Assembly: GCA_022592435.1 (NCBI GenBank)
Contig: JABYQS010000608.1
Span: 1-17,190 of the forward strand
Direction of reading: 5' to 3'
From: Cerioporus squamosus
Taxonomy: Eukaryota; Basidiomycota; Agaricomycetes; Polyporales; Polyporaceae
DNA length: 17,190 nucleotides
The notes under the pieces are model-generated. The model saw only the letters and a program-made list of their open reading frames with translations, made no database searches and was not told the origin of the DNA. This document shows, piece by piece, positions 1-9,879 of the stretch; the first letter of the stretch is position 1, and the number at the start of each line of letters is the position of its first letter. The position numbers were made by a program, and so were the translations under genes.

Positions 1-1
1 A

Positions 2-467
2 CTGCAGAGTCGTCCCCTCAGATGTAGTGACGTACAAAGGCCTCGGGAGAGACGGTCATCATTCGGCCGCACACCACTCTGGAAGTTCCAGGTGAGTTGA
101 CTATCGAGGTGAGTACTACTTAGTTGCTCCGGCTGCCCTGACAGCCTGCTTTCTTCTCATACACCGTCCATTACAGCAACGCGAGATACCATGTGCAAGG
201 GAACGGACAACCGACTGTACATACGAGTGTGCAATCCCGAAAGTACGAGCGAGCGAACCTCTCCCCATCTTCTACCCACCGGATTCAGCAAGCCCACGCG
301 TGCCTTTCTCCCCGGCAGACGTGCTCCCGGGCTTTCAGCTACTCGCCCTGCTCTTCTCCGTTGTTCTTATACTCTCCTACTACTTGCTCTTCGCAATCAC
401 CTCGGCCGCCTTCTGTATCTTCGCGACCGTCGACGACCTCCAGCCAGAGCCCCTGCCACGCGTATGA
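2..467 (+). CDS. Possible 3' end of a gene for a single-pass membrane protein (partial)
   Basis: I do not recognise this protein. A two-exon model gives one continuous frame from the window edge. Exon 2-91 is followed by an intron 92-176 (GTGAGT donor, ATTACAG acceptor, phase 0), then an exon 177-467 that ends in TGA at 465-467. The second exon starts with a Cys-containing stretch (IPCARERTTDCTYEC). A Pro/Ser-rich stretch follows (IFYPPDSASPRVPFSPADV), then about 30 hydrophobic residues starting at LPGFQLLALLFSVVLIL, and a short tail ending EPLPRV. This would be one membrane anchor near the C-terminus. The hydrophobic part is encoded by a pyrimidine-rich tract, and such a tract looks hydrophobic in more than one frame, so chance is a real possibility. 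The gene may also continue, because a donor GTATGA at 462 can splice in phase to 575. Low confidence. Confidence 0.3.
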
Positions 468-1821
468 CAATACTCTTGGACGTTCACGTCCAATATGCCG
501 GGTGTAGGAGTCCGGGAGTAGTGTTCTGGTACTGCTGTATCCGCTCCTGCATTAGGAAGGGAAGGTATGCCTAGGCCTGGGACTCGCATGTGGGTGGCCG
601 CGTCCGAGAGCTCGCGTCTCTGTGTACGTTCTACGAGCTGCACCTAACCTCCCAGGATGGGCCAACACGCGAACTCAACACGCGGATCGCATACGCGAGG
701 CCGGGAGGGTGAGCTTCATGCGCTCGTTGCCTCCGTAAGGCCCACCGGCTAGGTTGGTCTTCGTCATCCGCGACATGACTTCGAGTCAAAGGATGCCAGG
801 AGGATCGACGGTGAACGATCAGGGGCGCGGTCTACCACTCACAGAGCTCGTTCGCCCTTCAACGGACGCCAGGCATGCGCCCCGTGCGCGACATTCGCGA
901 GCGAGCTCAAGAAGCAATGAAGGTGCGTCGCTACCGGCATGCGCGATCGTTCCCGTTCTCCAGGTACGGAGGATGCACGAAGAGACGATAAACAGCGTCT
1001 TCCTTTGTCTCTCCGTGCAAATCAGTCAAGTCCGAAGGAGATGCCTGCACACAAGGCAGCAGCCTGACCCGTGTCTCCCTCCGCCAACCTGGGTATCTTT
1101 CGCACAACCGCGATTCTCTCCCCACCATCGCATGATGCTTAGGTTCGACCTGCCCGTCTTCCGCGACGCTGCACTCTGCTTCGCCGACGGATGCTGCTGC
1201 GGTGGGGTTTGCGAAGGCGTTTGGCGGAGATCTGCCACCCTCGAAGGAACAACAGGAAGTCGCGATCCTCTGTGCTTTCCTGCTAGAACCTCGGTCCTTC
1301 CTGGAAGCCAACATCGCCCGCGTGCTTCGTGACGTCCTTTTGCCACTTTCAGTCCCCGAGGCGACAGATGTTCAGCGCGCAGATCGACATTGACCCCGAC
1401 GTCTTCCAGCGACGCGCGCGGACGTTGCCCTGTAGCACCAGTCGCGCACGTTCGTGAACGCTCCCTTCCTCGAAGCTCCCGCACATGGAGCGTCGCTGTG
1501 TGTTACACAGTCATGTTCTTCCGACCGAGACATCGCCGGGGCGAGATACTCAAACGTACCCGAACCTCCGACAGCTAGGGAAGACATACTTACGCACAAC
1601 GTGCACTTCGGCGCGGACGCGAAGTCGAGCAATGCATCACACACATCACACAGTTGCGAGTGGAGACCAAGAGAAATGAGATAGACGTACACCATGAACT
1701 TAATATCGGCTCTACAACGGTACTATACTCTTGTACACGTACAATACAACCCTGAAAGTCGTGATCACAAGAACACGAAGCCCACACAGCACCCGCACCC
1801 TCATCCGAGCCCACCGCGCCC
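468..1821. other. Stretch without a confident gene; scattered open segments
   Basis: No complete gene can be supported here. A few open stretches on the + strand read like protein. One is 575-708, joined over a 44-bp intron-like gap (709-752, GTGAGC to CTAG) to a stretch beginning LVFVIRDMTS. Another is about 824-922, including MRPVRDIRERAQEAMK directly before a GTGCGT donor. A third is 1145-1393, ending in TGA and including the segment AFGGDLPPSKEQQEVAILCA. The joins between these need introns shorter than those of the clear genes, and some do not keep frame. They could be exons of an unrecognised gene continuing from the left edge, remnants, or chance. Positions 1680-1821 hold the downstream flank of the minus-strand transporter. 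Confidence 0.4.
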
Positions 1822-4647
1822 CTAGTCAGTCAAGCGCATACAATAGTCGGGGTTGCCCGTCGGGTTCAGCGCCCAGTTCGGGAACGGCGTCGCCGTGCCA
1901 GACGCGCCGCCGACAGCGAACGAGTACACGAACACCATGATCTGGGTGCCGCCATCGAGCGCCGCAGAGAGCAAAAAGTTGTACTTGCGGAACCAGCGCG
2001 GGCGGTACTTGCGGAGGTACCACTGCGAGAAGATCGCGACCGCGAGGGACGTCATCCAGCTCGAGTTGATGCCCACCGAGAGGTAGCCGAGCTCCGCGAC
2101 GAGCACGGGCGTGAACACCATGTTGAACCCCGCCTTGGGCCAGAACCGGTGCGCGATGTAGAACGGGATCGGGACCGCGAGCCCCGCGAGGAGCATGAAC
2201 GGGATGAAGCCGTAGCGCGCGCCGGGGGCGTACAGCGGCTTCGAGAGCCCGCCCCAGGTGATCGCCTGCGAGTTGTACGACTGCACCTGCTGTCCGGACC
2301 AGACGTTCGTGCCCTGGACGTCGAGCAGGATCTCGCGGTTGCCGTCGATGACGGACTGCATGACGACGTAGTTGAGCACGCCGCCGATGATGCCGCCGAC
2401 GGTCTGCATGATGAACGTCACGCGCGGAGGGAGCTTCGTGTACTGCCCGAGCTTGAGGTCACGGAGCAGGTTGAGCGTGAGCTGGTATGTCTGGTAGCCG
2501 TCTGTGCAACGCGGTCAGAGACTAGCACCTCGAAGAGCGAAGACGACGATACGTACAAAGCGTGAAGTACATGTTGGCGACGGGGCGGCCCGGGATCATG
2601 GCACCGCCGACCATCTGGATGAGGAACTGCAGCGACGGCTGGTACCCGACAGTCGCGTATAGCGTGCCGAGGACGGGGACGAACGCGGTCGAGAAGATGA
2701 GCGCGACGATGAAGCCCCACCACGGGAGACCGGACTTGGCAGCGTAGAGAAGACCGAGGCCGAGGGCGAAGGTGATGACGAAAATGATGCCGAACCACCA
2801 GAAAGGGACCTCCTTGTACACCTTCATCTTCTGGTAGTGGACGTCCTCGCACTCCTTAGTGCGGACGTTGCGGATGACATTGTAGACGTCCTTGAAGTGC
2901 CAGATGAAGAAGTGCGTGAGCGCGGTGCCGATGTACGCCGTGCGCGAGAGCTGGTAGAGCGTCTGCGACGCGGCGTAGTACGGGAGCCCCTGCTGCTCGA
3001 GCTTCGTGTTGTTGAGGGTGAAGTCGTCGTTAAGGATCGCCAGCTGCTGGTACTCGGTGCCGTTCTCGTAGAAGAGAAGCTGCGAGAGGAAGGGGAAGTT
3101 CTGCGCATGCCAGACGTTCTGCGAATAGCAGAAGCAGAACGCGAGACTACGTGAAACGTTATCAGTGAGGAGCTGATCGCGTACCGAAAGAGATCGTGGG
3201 CACGTACATGCAAACGACGACACCGGAGTAGAGCGACAACTGTGTGGCGAGCGGAGTGAAGAGAGAGCCAATAGCACTGCCGCCTGAGCCGACGTAGTTC
3301 CAGTCCAGGGAAATGGCGAAAAGACCGAGGCCCTCGTTACCGGCAGCGCCACCGAAGATGCTATCAGAGCACGTCAGTCAACGAACACCACCTGTCGCCG
3401 GCGAGCAAACGCACCGAGTAACCCAAGCGCTGTGCCGCGACGCGAGACAGATGATCGAGATACCGGTGAGAGTGGGAGCAATGTACTCGGGGAACCATTC
3501 CCAGATGAAGATTCCGACGAGGACGGCCCAGAAGAAGACGCGGCGCTTGCGCTGCTGGAAGATGCCCTTTCCGCGGTGCATCGCGTCGAAGAGCTGGACC
3601 TGGGGCATGAGGAAGGGGTACACAGCCCATGTCGGGTAGACGAGGTAGTCGCGAGCGAGACCCGCGAGACCGTAGCCAATCAGCTGCGACGCAATCAGCC
3701 TGCATCCCATGAACAACAGTACACAGGCGCAAATATTGACGCCAAGAGAGTGGGGGTAACGAAGGTGGAATAGGTCAGCTCTGATTGGACGAAGGATCAC
3801 GGCGAGAACGTACGTGAAAACAGCAATCGCCGGGTTGATCGTGATGTTGTAGTAGAGATCCTGAGCAGCGAAGACCGAGATGGCGATAGCCTGGTCGGAA
3901 GCGGTCGTCGACATGATACTGATAGCGACATGCTCCTTGATGCCTGCGCGCAGAGACAGTTATAACGGGGAACCTCTGAACGAATAGAGAGCTACGCACT
4001 GAAGGGACCGGGGTTAATGAAACGCCAAACCAGTTATCGCGAGTCTTCAAGCGGGGGTGGTTCGGGCCAGGGAGGACGACTCGAGACCGCGACCGAGGAT
4101 GAACGCGAAGACCTGGAGGAAGAGGCCGGAGACCTGCACGGTCTGGGGACGGAAGTACTGTTCGGCGACAGATGACGTTGGCGATGCAGGAGGAGCACGC
4201 GGGATAAGGAGCACGTCAGATCACGCGAACACGGACTGAATGTAAAGCGTGTGACTTACGAAGAGCTCGCCGAGGACGGCGGCGAAGCACGCCAGACCGA
4301 GACCGAGGAACCAGGTGCGGAAGGTGTGGATGGGGAGAGTGGGGTCGTCGTCGAGGGAGACGAGACGCAGGGCGTAGTCGTGCTCCGTCTCGATGGGACG
4401 CTCGTGGCCGGAAGCATCGAGATCAATGGCACGGACATCCTCCGAGACCTGGTGGGAGGGCGCCAGGATGGGTTTGTGCACGATGAGCGGAAAGGACGAG
4501 AGTACTCACGTCACCAACGTCGGCGGGGTCGGCCTTGGCGAGGGCAGGGAGATCGTCGTAGTGCTCCTTGGAGTCGACGGACGAGTCGGCCGCGTGGGCC
4601 TTCTCGTCGACTGAGACGTCTGAGACCTTGCGTTCAATCGTTGCCAT
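1822..4647 (-). CDS. OPT-family oligopeptide transporter, frame broken twice in exon 3
   Basis: Proton-coupled plasma-membrane importer of small peptides (oligopeptide transporter family; some members carry glutathione). Eight exons: 4647-4510, 4448-4260, 4157-4000, 3943-3814, 3699-3415, 3360-3208, 3146-2557, 2501-1822. All joins keep phase, giving about 774 residues once two bases are allowed for, a normal length for the family. After a hydrophilic N-terminus of about 75 residues comes the family's first signature (DDDPTLPIHTFRTWFLG, about 79-95). Later landmarks are YFRPQTVQVSG, GLARDYLVYPTWAVYP, NAQNFPFLSQ-like HAQNFPFLSQLLFYENGT, the second signature KLPPRVTFIMQ, and the C-terminus NPDYCMRLTD. 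The start has a purine at -3 and G at +4. Exon 3 lacks one base near 4077-4079 (after GRGLE) and one T in the T-run at 4027-4029 (NWF/WRF). The rest is fully conserved-looking, so this is either a sequence error or a young pseudogene. Family assignment is firm; substrate is unknown. Confidence 0.93.
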
Positions 4648-4747
4648 GTCGTGGAGCTGGCTGTCCGACGAGGCGCGAGCCTACGGCGGTGAGGATGACG
4701 AAGGGGAAGACGGGAGCCTCAACGGGCACGATAGCGTGCGAGCTGGG

Positions 4748-4753
4748 CTTATA
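4748..4753 (-). promoter_or_regulatory. TATA-like box upstream of the OPT transporter
   Basis: On the minus strand the sequence reads GGCATATAAGCC, giving TATAAG about 100 bases upstream of the transporter's ATG at 4647. The distance suits a fungal core promoter with a short leader. It is a motif match only. Confidence 0.4.
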
Positions 4754-5480
4754 TGCCATCGCCTCCCGGAGCTTCTGGGAGCTGGAGCGGCGAAGGAGCG
4801 GTTGATAGCACCCCAGGCACGCGTGCGGACCCATGATGGGAGAGAAGCACGCGCGGTGCGGGGAAGATTTGGACAGCGAGATAGGGATGCTATGTTGTCA
4901 GGAACGGCAACCATCAGCTCTCCAATGGCGAGAAGATGGGCAGAAATAACGACAAATCGCTCTCCCTGCTCCCTATGGAAGGTTGGCAGGCAAGTTTGCA
5001 GAGTCTGCCCACGTATCTGGAAATGCTGGTGGCTGTTTCGACTCCGCGTTCACGCAAGCCTGCATCGCGTGCTTCCTAGCATCGGTATCTCGTACACTCC
5101 GGATCAGCGGCTGAGCGCCGTCCGGATGATGTTGGCACCCTATCGCGTCGCGGGGTTTGCTAAAGGCCTATGGCATCAACGTTTCAACCACTACGTGCAG
5201 TATGATCTGCAAGTCCCACGTCTGTCAGTAACCCTTTCCGGCTCGAGGAGAGAAGCAGCTTACTAGGCGGGTGCGCATACGCCTTTTGCGCCGAAATCAC
5301 GTATTCCACCTCGCCCGTGCGACGCATGGAGCAGTTTGTGGCCATTCTGGGAGGTTGTGAAGTTGGAGAGATGGCGGGGAGAAGACGGAGAAACGAGCCT
5401 CGCCGCATGAAAACCCACGTCAGCGGCACTGCCCGATCGGGCGCCAAAGGACATTTGCATGTGGTCCGCACCGCCGTATC

Positions 5481-5495
5481 TCCTCCTCCTCCTCC
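5481..5495 (+). repeat. (TCC)5 trinucleotide repeat
   Basis: Five tandem TCC units in a longer pyrimidine-rich tract. If the small candidate gene starting at 5459 is real, these would encode the leucine run of its N-terminus. Confidence 0.75.
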
Positions 5496-7624
5496 CCCTC
5501 GGCCTCGTAAGTACGCTCCAGCACTAACGCGTATTCAGGAACAAGGTCCGGTCCTCGCAGGTAGAGATCAGATCACTTCGCAGGTCCGCTGAAGCTCGCG
5601 CTGAACTTTGAAGATCAGGAACCGTGCTATGTTATCACTGAAGCCTCCTTCCTGATCCCTTCCATCTCCCAGCTCGATCCTTTGCTCGACACAGAAGATA
5701 CGGGATCGGGCTCGTCGGCTCCGTCGTGTGAACCCCAACATCACCAGCTCAGCTGCCTCTGTTAGGTGCGTACCTTGACATATGTTTCCTCTTGGCATGG
5801 TCCCCGGTCCGGATGTACTAACCGTCCTCTGCTTCCGCCCCTCGTTCACTCAAGATCTCGGATGCGCTAAGCACTGGTACTTTAGCTTCCCGCTGAGGCA
5901 ACGTTTCCTGCAGATGTAAGCAGCCGACTCTAACTGCTGAACAGCACGATCGAGACGCGATCGACGATCGCTTGTCCATGCGAAAATGTCAGTGAACGCG
6001 ATCGTGACCGCGCGACACAACGTCGGGCCATGCGCAGCAACTTGCAGGTCCCGAGTCCCGACAGGCGGTCTTCCGCCTCCCGCGAGCGAATATAGCACAT
6101 TCCCGACCCGAAGGTGAGCAATCATTGCTGCTGCTGGTCTGTGTATCGTGCCGGGCGTACTTGGAGGCTGGACTCTGATCCGCTCTTGAAAGTCGCCCGT
6201 TGACGTCGGTTCCCGCCTCGGGGACGTGCCGAGGCGGATGGAACTTCGCGGTATCCTCACCGTACTGCGGCGGCGTAATCAGCACGGCTTACGGTCGCGG
6301 CACGTCCGTAGAACCCCCGGGAGGCCCAGATCATGCGGGCACCACTCGTCGCTCGGAGGCTAGAACGGGGCGCCGTGCTAATCAAGGATCGCACTCAGAC
6401 TGGTTCCTGCAAGAAGACGGACGAGGCCCGCGGATCTATGTATAAGTGCACTACTGGTACTGCATGATCCGTGGGTGTCGTGCAATCGCGCAATGGGGCC
6501 GACGTAACGCGCCTGTCTAAAATCAGATGGCCGCCCATCGAATTCATCGAGAGTGTGTGCTCGAAGGTGGTGTCCGTCTACTGTATGTCGGGCCCATACG
6601 TCTGTGAAACGCGCGCGGCGCAAGTACGCGTATCCCGTCGGCGGTCTCTCTGTCGGTGCTGAGGCGGCGACACACGGAGAGGTACTCCCCCACGTGGAAC
6701 ATTCTCATCTGACGATTGCTGAAGACACGATATTGACAGATAGACCTTGGCAGCAGTGCCCCCAACGCCATGCGTCTTGATCCCTCTCACGACTGGCACC
6801 GGGCGCGTTTCGCCATCTCCAGTGGTCCGGTAAGTACCCATATCTGCATTCAGAGTCGCTCGGCGAAGCAGGCTTCTCACCCCTTGTCCCCTTGAACTTC
6901 TCAGTCCGGATGCTGAGCCTCCGGACTAGGTGCGTCGTCGCCTCCGACGTTCCTCCGGGCCCAGTGCGTCTACCAAACTACGTCGGCAGTGAAGGTCACC
7001 ACTCGACTCCGCGTCCGGCATCACCTCATATCGCCACTACGCTCCACGTCCAGGTGTACCGCACGGCGGATCTCATATGAACAAGGTAAGTACGCCATGT
7101 TGCATCTCCGCCTTCCAGTACGTATCTGCGATCGTCCCAGTTGCCGCTACTTATCATTGCGGAAGAACCGGCATGACGCAATTGGTGTAACACGACATTC
7201 TCAACCTCAACTGCTTACTCGGAGCTGGGCGACACAGTGCTCGTCGGGCCGGGTAGTACGAGATCCGTACGGCGTAGGAGATTGACGAATCTGCACTGAC
7301 TACGGCGGCGCACGTACGTCTCTCTCCACCACGTATTACGTACTCAGAACGACGTGCTACGGGTGGTTCCCAAGGCTCGGAAGCTCGCATAGCTTCGTCG
7401 AGCTTCTTTTGACCGCGGGCTGCGAATGGGAGAACCGGAATGCGGGCGCAGACCGTCTGGTGACCGCCCGCATACCACACTCGACGTCCGACGTGCTATT
7501 TTAGACGGCCGCTCCCACTCGTACTGCGCCGTATGGGCTCGCAGTGTCACACCGTCTCTACGCGCCCCAGGTGCTGCATTCACTCGAGTGCGGCGTCGCG
7601 AGGCCGGTTTGACGGTGGGGTCTT

Positions 7625-7642
7625 GACAGTGACAGTGACAGT
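7625..7642 (+). repeat. (GACAGT)3 tandem repeat
   Basis: Three perfect head-to-tail copies of GACAGT, followed by a degenerate GACAG. A short microsatellite-like repeat in gene-poor DNA, with no further context. Confidence 0.85.
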
Positions 7643-7954
7643 AGACAGCTCGACGCCACACGATAAGCGTTTAGTCCGGTGCACGAGGATGCACGATTGC
7701 TTTAGGTCCTAGGAGGACGAACCCACCTGGTTCGTTCCTGTGGCACTCTGAGCGCGGACCTACAATCCGCATCTCAGAGCATTCGCAGCTCGCTTCCGTT
7801 CCCTGCTCCTGCGAGTTGCTGGCGGAAGAGACCTGCCGGTCTGCGCAAGAAGCTGACACTTTGGGCCAGGAGCATCGGACTGCCACGTCCGAGTCGCCCT
7901 GCTGAAGGATCGCCGTGATGTCTAAGTCTGTCCAGTCTGCATGGCGATGGAGAC

Positions 7955-7983
7955 TGAGTGACTATCCGTAAGGCATCTGGACG
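7955..7983 (+). repeat. Left terminal inverted repeat
   Basis: Left arm of the inverted repeat pair: 18 perfectly matching outer bases, then 2 mismatches in the next 11, against the right arm at 8366-8394. Confidence 0.8.
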
Positions 7984-8216
7984 CAATACCTCCAAATTTC
8001 GGAGTCTGAATCTGTGTGACATGCCATGTGGCTCACAGCGTCCCAGACCGTAACACCAGTTTGTCTGGAGTTGTCGGTCTGCGTGGTCTCGACATGTGGG
8101 GTATCCAGACCGGCGACGGCGAGATCCCGAGTCTCTGTAGATACCATACTTGGACGTTCTCGACTTCACAATGACCAGCAAACGCCCATCTAGCAGGCTG
8201 AAAGTCCAGTTTAGAG

Positions 8217-8245
8217 TCTGGTGGGGGGTCGACCCCCTCGCCAGA
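8217..8245. repeat. Central palindrome of the inverted-repeat element
   Basis: GGGGGTCGACCCCC is a perfect 14-bp palindrome at 8224-8237, flanked by TCTGG on the left and CCAGA on the right. It would form a strong hairpin, and it lies near the middle of the 440-bp element. Internal foldback structure of this kind is common in MITE-like elements. Confidence 0.7.
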
Positions 8246-8365
8246 TTTCAGAGTTTAGACTCGCGTAGCACACGGCCGGAGCTTCAAGCGACAGTCTGAA
8301 AGCTCGTCGGACATCGAACTTGTCACGCTGGATCTCCGAGATACCCCGAGATATATCGTCTGGTA

Positions 8366-8394
8366 CGTCCAGACGGCTTACGGATAGTCACTCA
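8366..8394 (-). repeat. Right terminal inverted repeat
   Basis: Right arm matching 7955-7983 in reverse complement at 27 of 29 bases. Inside it, CGTCTGG and CCAGACG form a further small inverted repeat around 8357-8375. Confidence 0.8.
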
Positions 8395-9879
8395 CTATGG
8401 GCTGCTACGATCGCCGCTCGCCGATGTCGCGAATGGAAAATGCAGGAGCCCTACCGGTCCTTAGCGGCGCATGACCCGTATACCGTACTTCGTCCTCTGA
8501 GGTACGTACAATGGTAGTCCTGCATGAGAGCGGGGACTGACAGGGTTCAAACTTCATGCAGCGGCGAAGGTCCCGGTTGCGATAACGGCCTGCTGCGTCA
8601 GTGGTACTTACATAGTCAGACTCACAGCTCGGACAAGATTCGTTCAAGTTCTCACACGGATCGCAGGTGCCAGTGTCGGTCTCGAGCTCGTAGCGGTCCA
8701 ATCCAGACACCCATGAGGCCTGCCCGAAGCTCCTGGCACTGGCAGACGAGAAATTTAGTCCGTGCATCTCGGATCGTCGCTGCGTTCTTCCTGTACGCTC
8801 GACCTTGCTGTTCCTCCTCCATTCGACCGACGCCCTCACTAACGTTAAGGCGAATTCGATAGGCCCAATTCTCGAAGGTCGCTTTCATCAGCCCGCCCCC
8901 GACACTGCGCGTGGAAGGACGCTGGACGGGCTTGTGACCAAGGGACTAGCAGTGGCAACGCGGCCGAGTGGGAGTCGGCCGGCGCCGGGCCCGTCCGCGA
9001 TGCGCATCATACTCAGTGCGAGGTACAGCGCGAACGCCACTTGGGCTAGGGAGTGTCAATGATCAGGTGCGTGACAGGCCCATGCACCTTCATCTCTTCT
9101 CTGACCACCACATCGTATCGGTCTCTATCGCTGTAAGTTCGACCGGAATTCTCACGTCGTTGCTCGCACGGCTTTGTCGTACTGCAGGTGAATCATTTCG
9201 CTACACCAGCCCCGTCCGCCCACTGACAGCGATTTGCCAAGCCCGGTCTCCTCTTAGACATGCCGAATCATCTGAATAACCGAGACCGTACAGACCGATC
9301 TCGAGTTCGTCAGCAATGCAAGTTGGTCGAGGAAATCCAGGCTCCCGCTGTGCTATGTACTTACGGTGAGCTCTCGCAAGGTGCGTGTCGCCTCTGGAGT
9401 CTCCAGCGGTTCAGGACGCGTGCGCGGGAAGTCTCGACTCAAGGTCCCCCGTCCTATGGCGGTCCCGAATCCAGATGGGAAGCTTGAGAGACTTTATTTA
9501 TAACCCTGCGCTGTGGTGATTCAGGGAAGCCCAGGACAAGGCCGCGCATATCTTCGAGTTGAGGAGGGCGTACCGTCATCGGACGCGCGGATCCGGCCTG
9601 TCCCCTTCAAGTTCCTTCTATGTCCCCGCCTGAGGCCCAAGATAGTCACGAGAAGCCGTATCAGCAATCTGGCTCTTAATGTACGCGGTTCCTCGGATAC
9701 GTCAGTCCGCATACCGCCAACCTAGTCCGCACACCGACCTCGTGCTCTCGGGCCCTTTCCCGAGAAGGCGGCTGGGCACCTCGGGCGCCACAATCGCCAG
9801 GAAAGCCCGATTGAAAAGCGCGCTGCTACTTGGAATCCGATCGTCTCCACCTCGTCATCTCTTTCTGCAACTCCACACT
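8395..9879. other. Gene-poor stretch upstream of the F-box-like gene
   Basis: No gene is supported. An intron-like segment (GTAAGT at about 9132 to CTGCAG) stands alone. A TATA-like TATTTATAA at 9495-9503 lies about 380 bases before the F-box-like gene's ATG; it could be that gene's promoter only if the leader is long. The frame of the F-box-like gene stays open upstream to another ATG at 9679, but the added residues are not family-like. Confidence 0.45.

Larger units (their letters stand above)
4648..7954. other. Long gene-poor stretch left of the inverted-repeat element
   Basis: About 3.3 kb with no gene that I can support on either strand. The first 150 bases or so are the promoter side of the minus-strand peptide transporter. 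Single splice-like signals occur: GTAAGT at 5507, 6832 and 7085, and a TACTAAC-type branch site near 5815-5821. They do not build into a model with a recognisable protein. The best small candidate is on the + strand: ATG at 5459 with a leucine-rich start, a 58-bp intron at 5507-5564, and a TAG at 5763-5765, for 82 residues. The opposite strand is also open there, so it is not listed as a gene. A hairpin with an 8-bp stem (CGCCTCGG/CCGAGGCG) sits near 6210-6235. Confidence 0.5.
7955..8394. mobile_element. 440-bp element with 29-bp terminal inverted repeats (MITE-like)
   Basis: The left end (7955-7983) and the reverse complement of the right end (8366-8394) match at 27 of 29 positions. Both begin TGAGTGACTATCCGTAAG, then differ at two bases, then share TCTGGACG. 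If the first base is left out of the repeat, the flanks share a 3-bp direct repeat ACT (7953-7955 and 8394-8396), a possible target-site duplication that is short enough to be chance. The interior has no transposase-like frame but is crowded with AGTCTG/CAGACT and GTCTGG/CCAGAC words in both orientations, and has a strong palindrome near the middle. This pattern fits a non-autonomous DNA transposon. The superfamily cannot be named: a 3-bp duplication would fit PIF/Harbinger or CACTA-type elements, but the terminal bases do not match either convincingly. Confidence 0.6.

Noticed and set aside
2149..2565. Open + strand frame rich in Arg and Glu
   Set aside because: Antisense to the last exons of the OPT transporter, whose C-terminal motif on the minus strand is unmistakable.
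4568..5266. Open frame of 232 codons on the + strand
   Set aside because: Its first part is antisense to exon 1 and the promoter of the OPT gene, and the rest resembles no family. No supporting start context or splice pattern.
5562..5584. A 23-bp GT-AG gap that would join two open segments
   Set aside because: It is too short for a fungal spliceosomal intron; a 58-bp intron ending at 5564 gives the same downstream frame.
9679..9879. Upstream in-frame ATG adding 67 residues to the F-box-like protein
   Set aside because: The added residues are basic and unlike the family; the F-box core begins right after the ATG at 9880, which has a good context.
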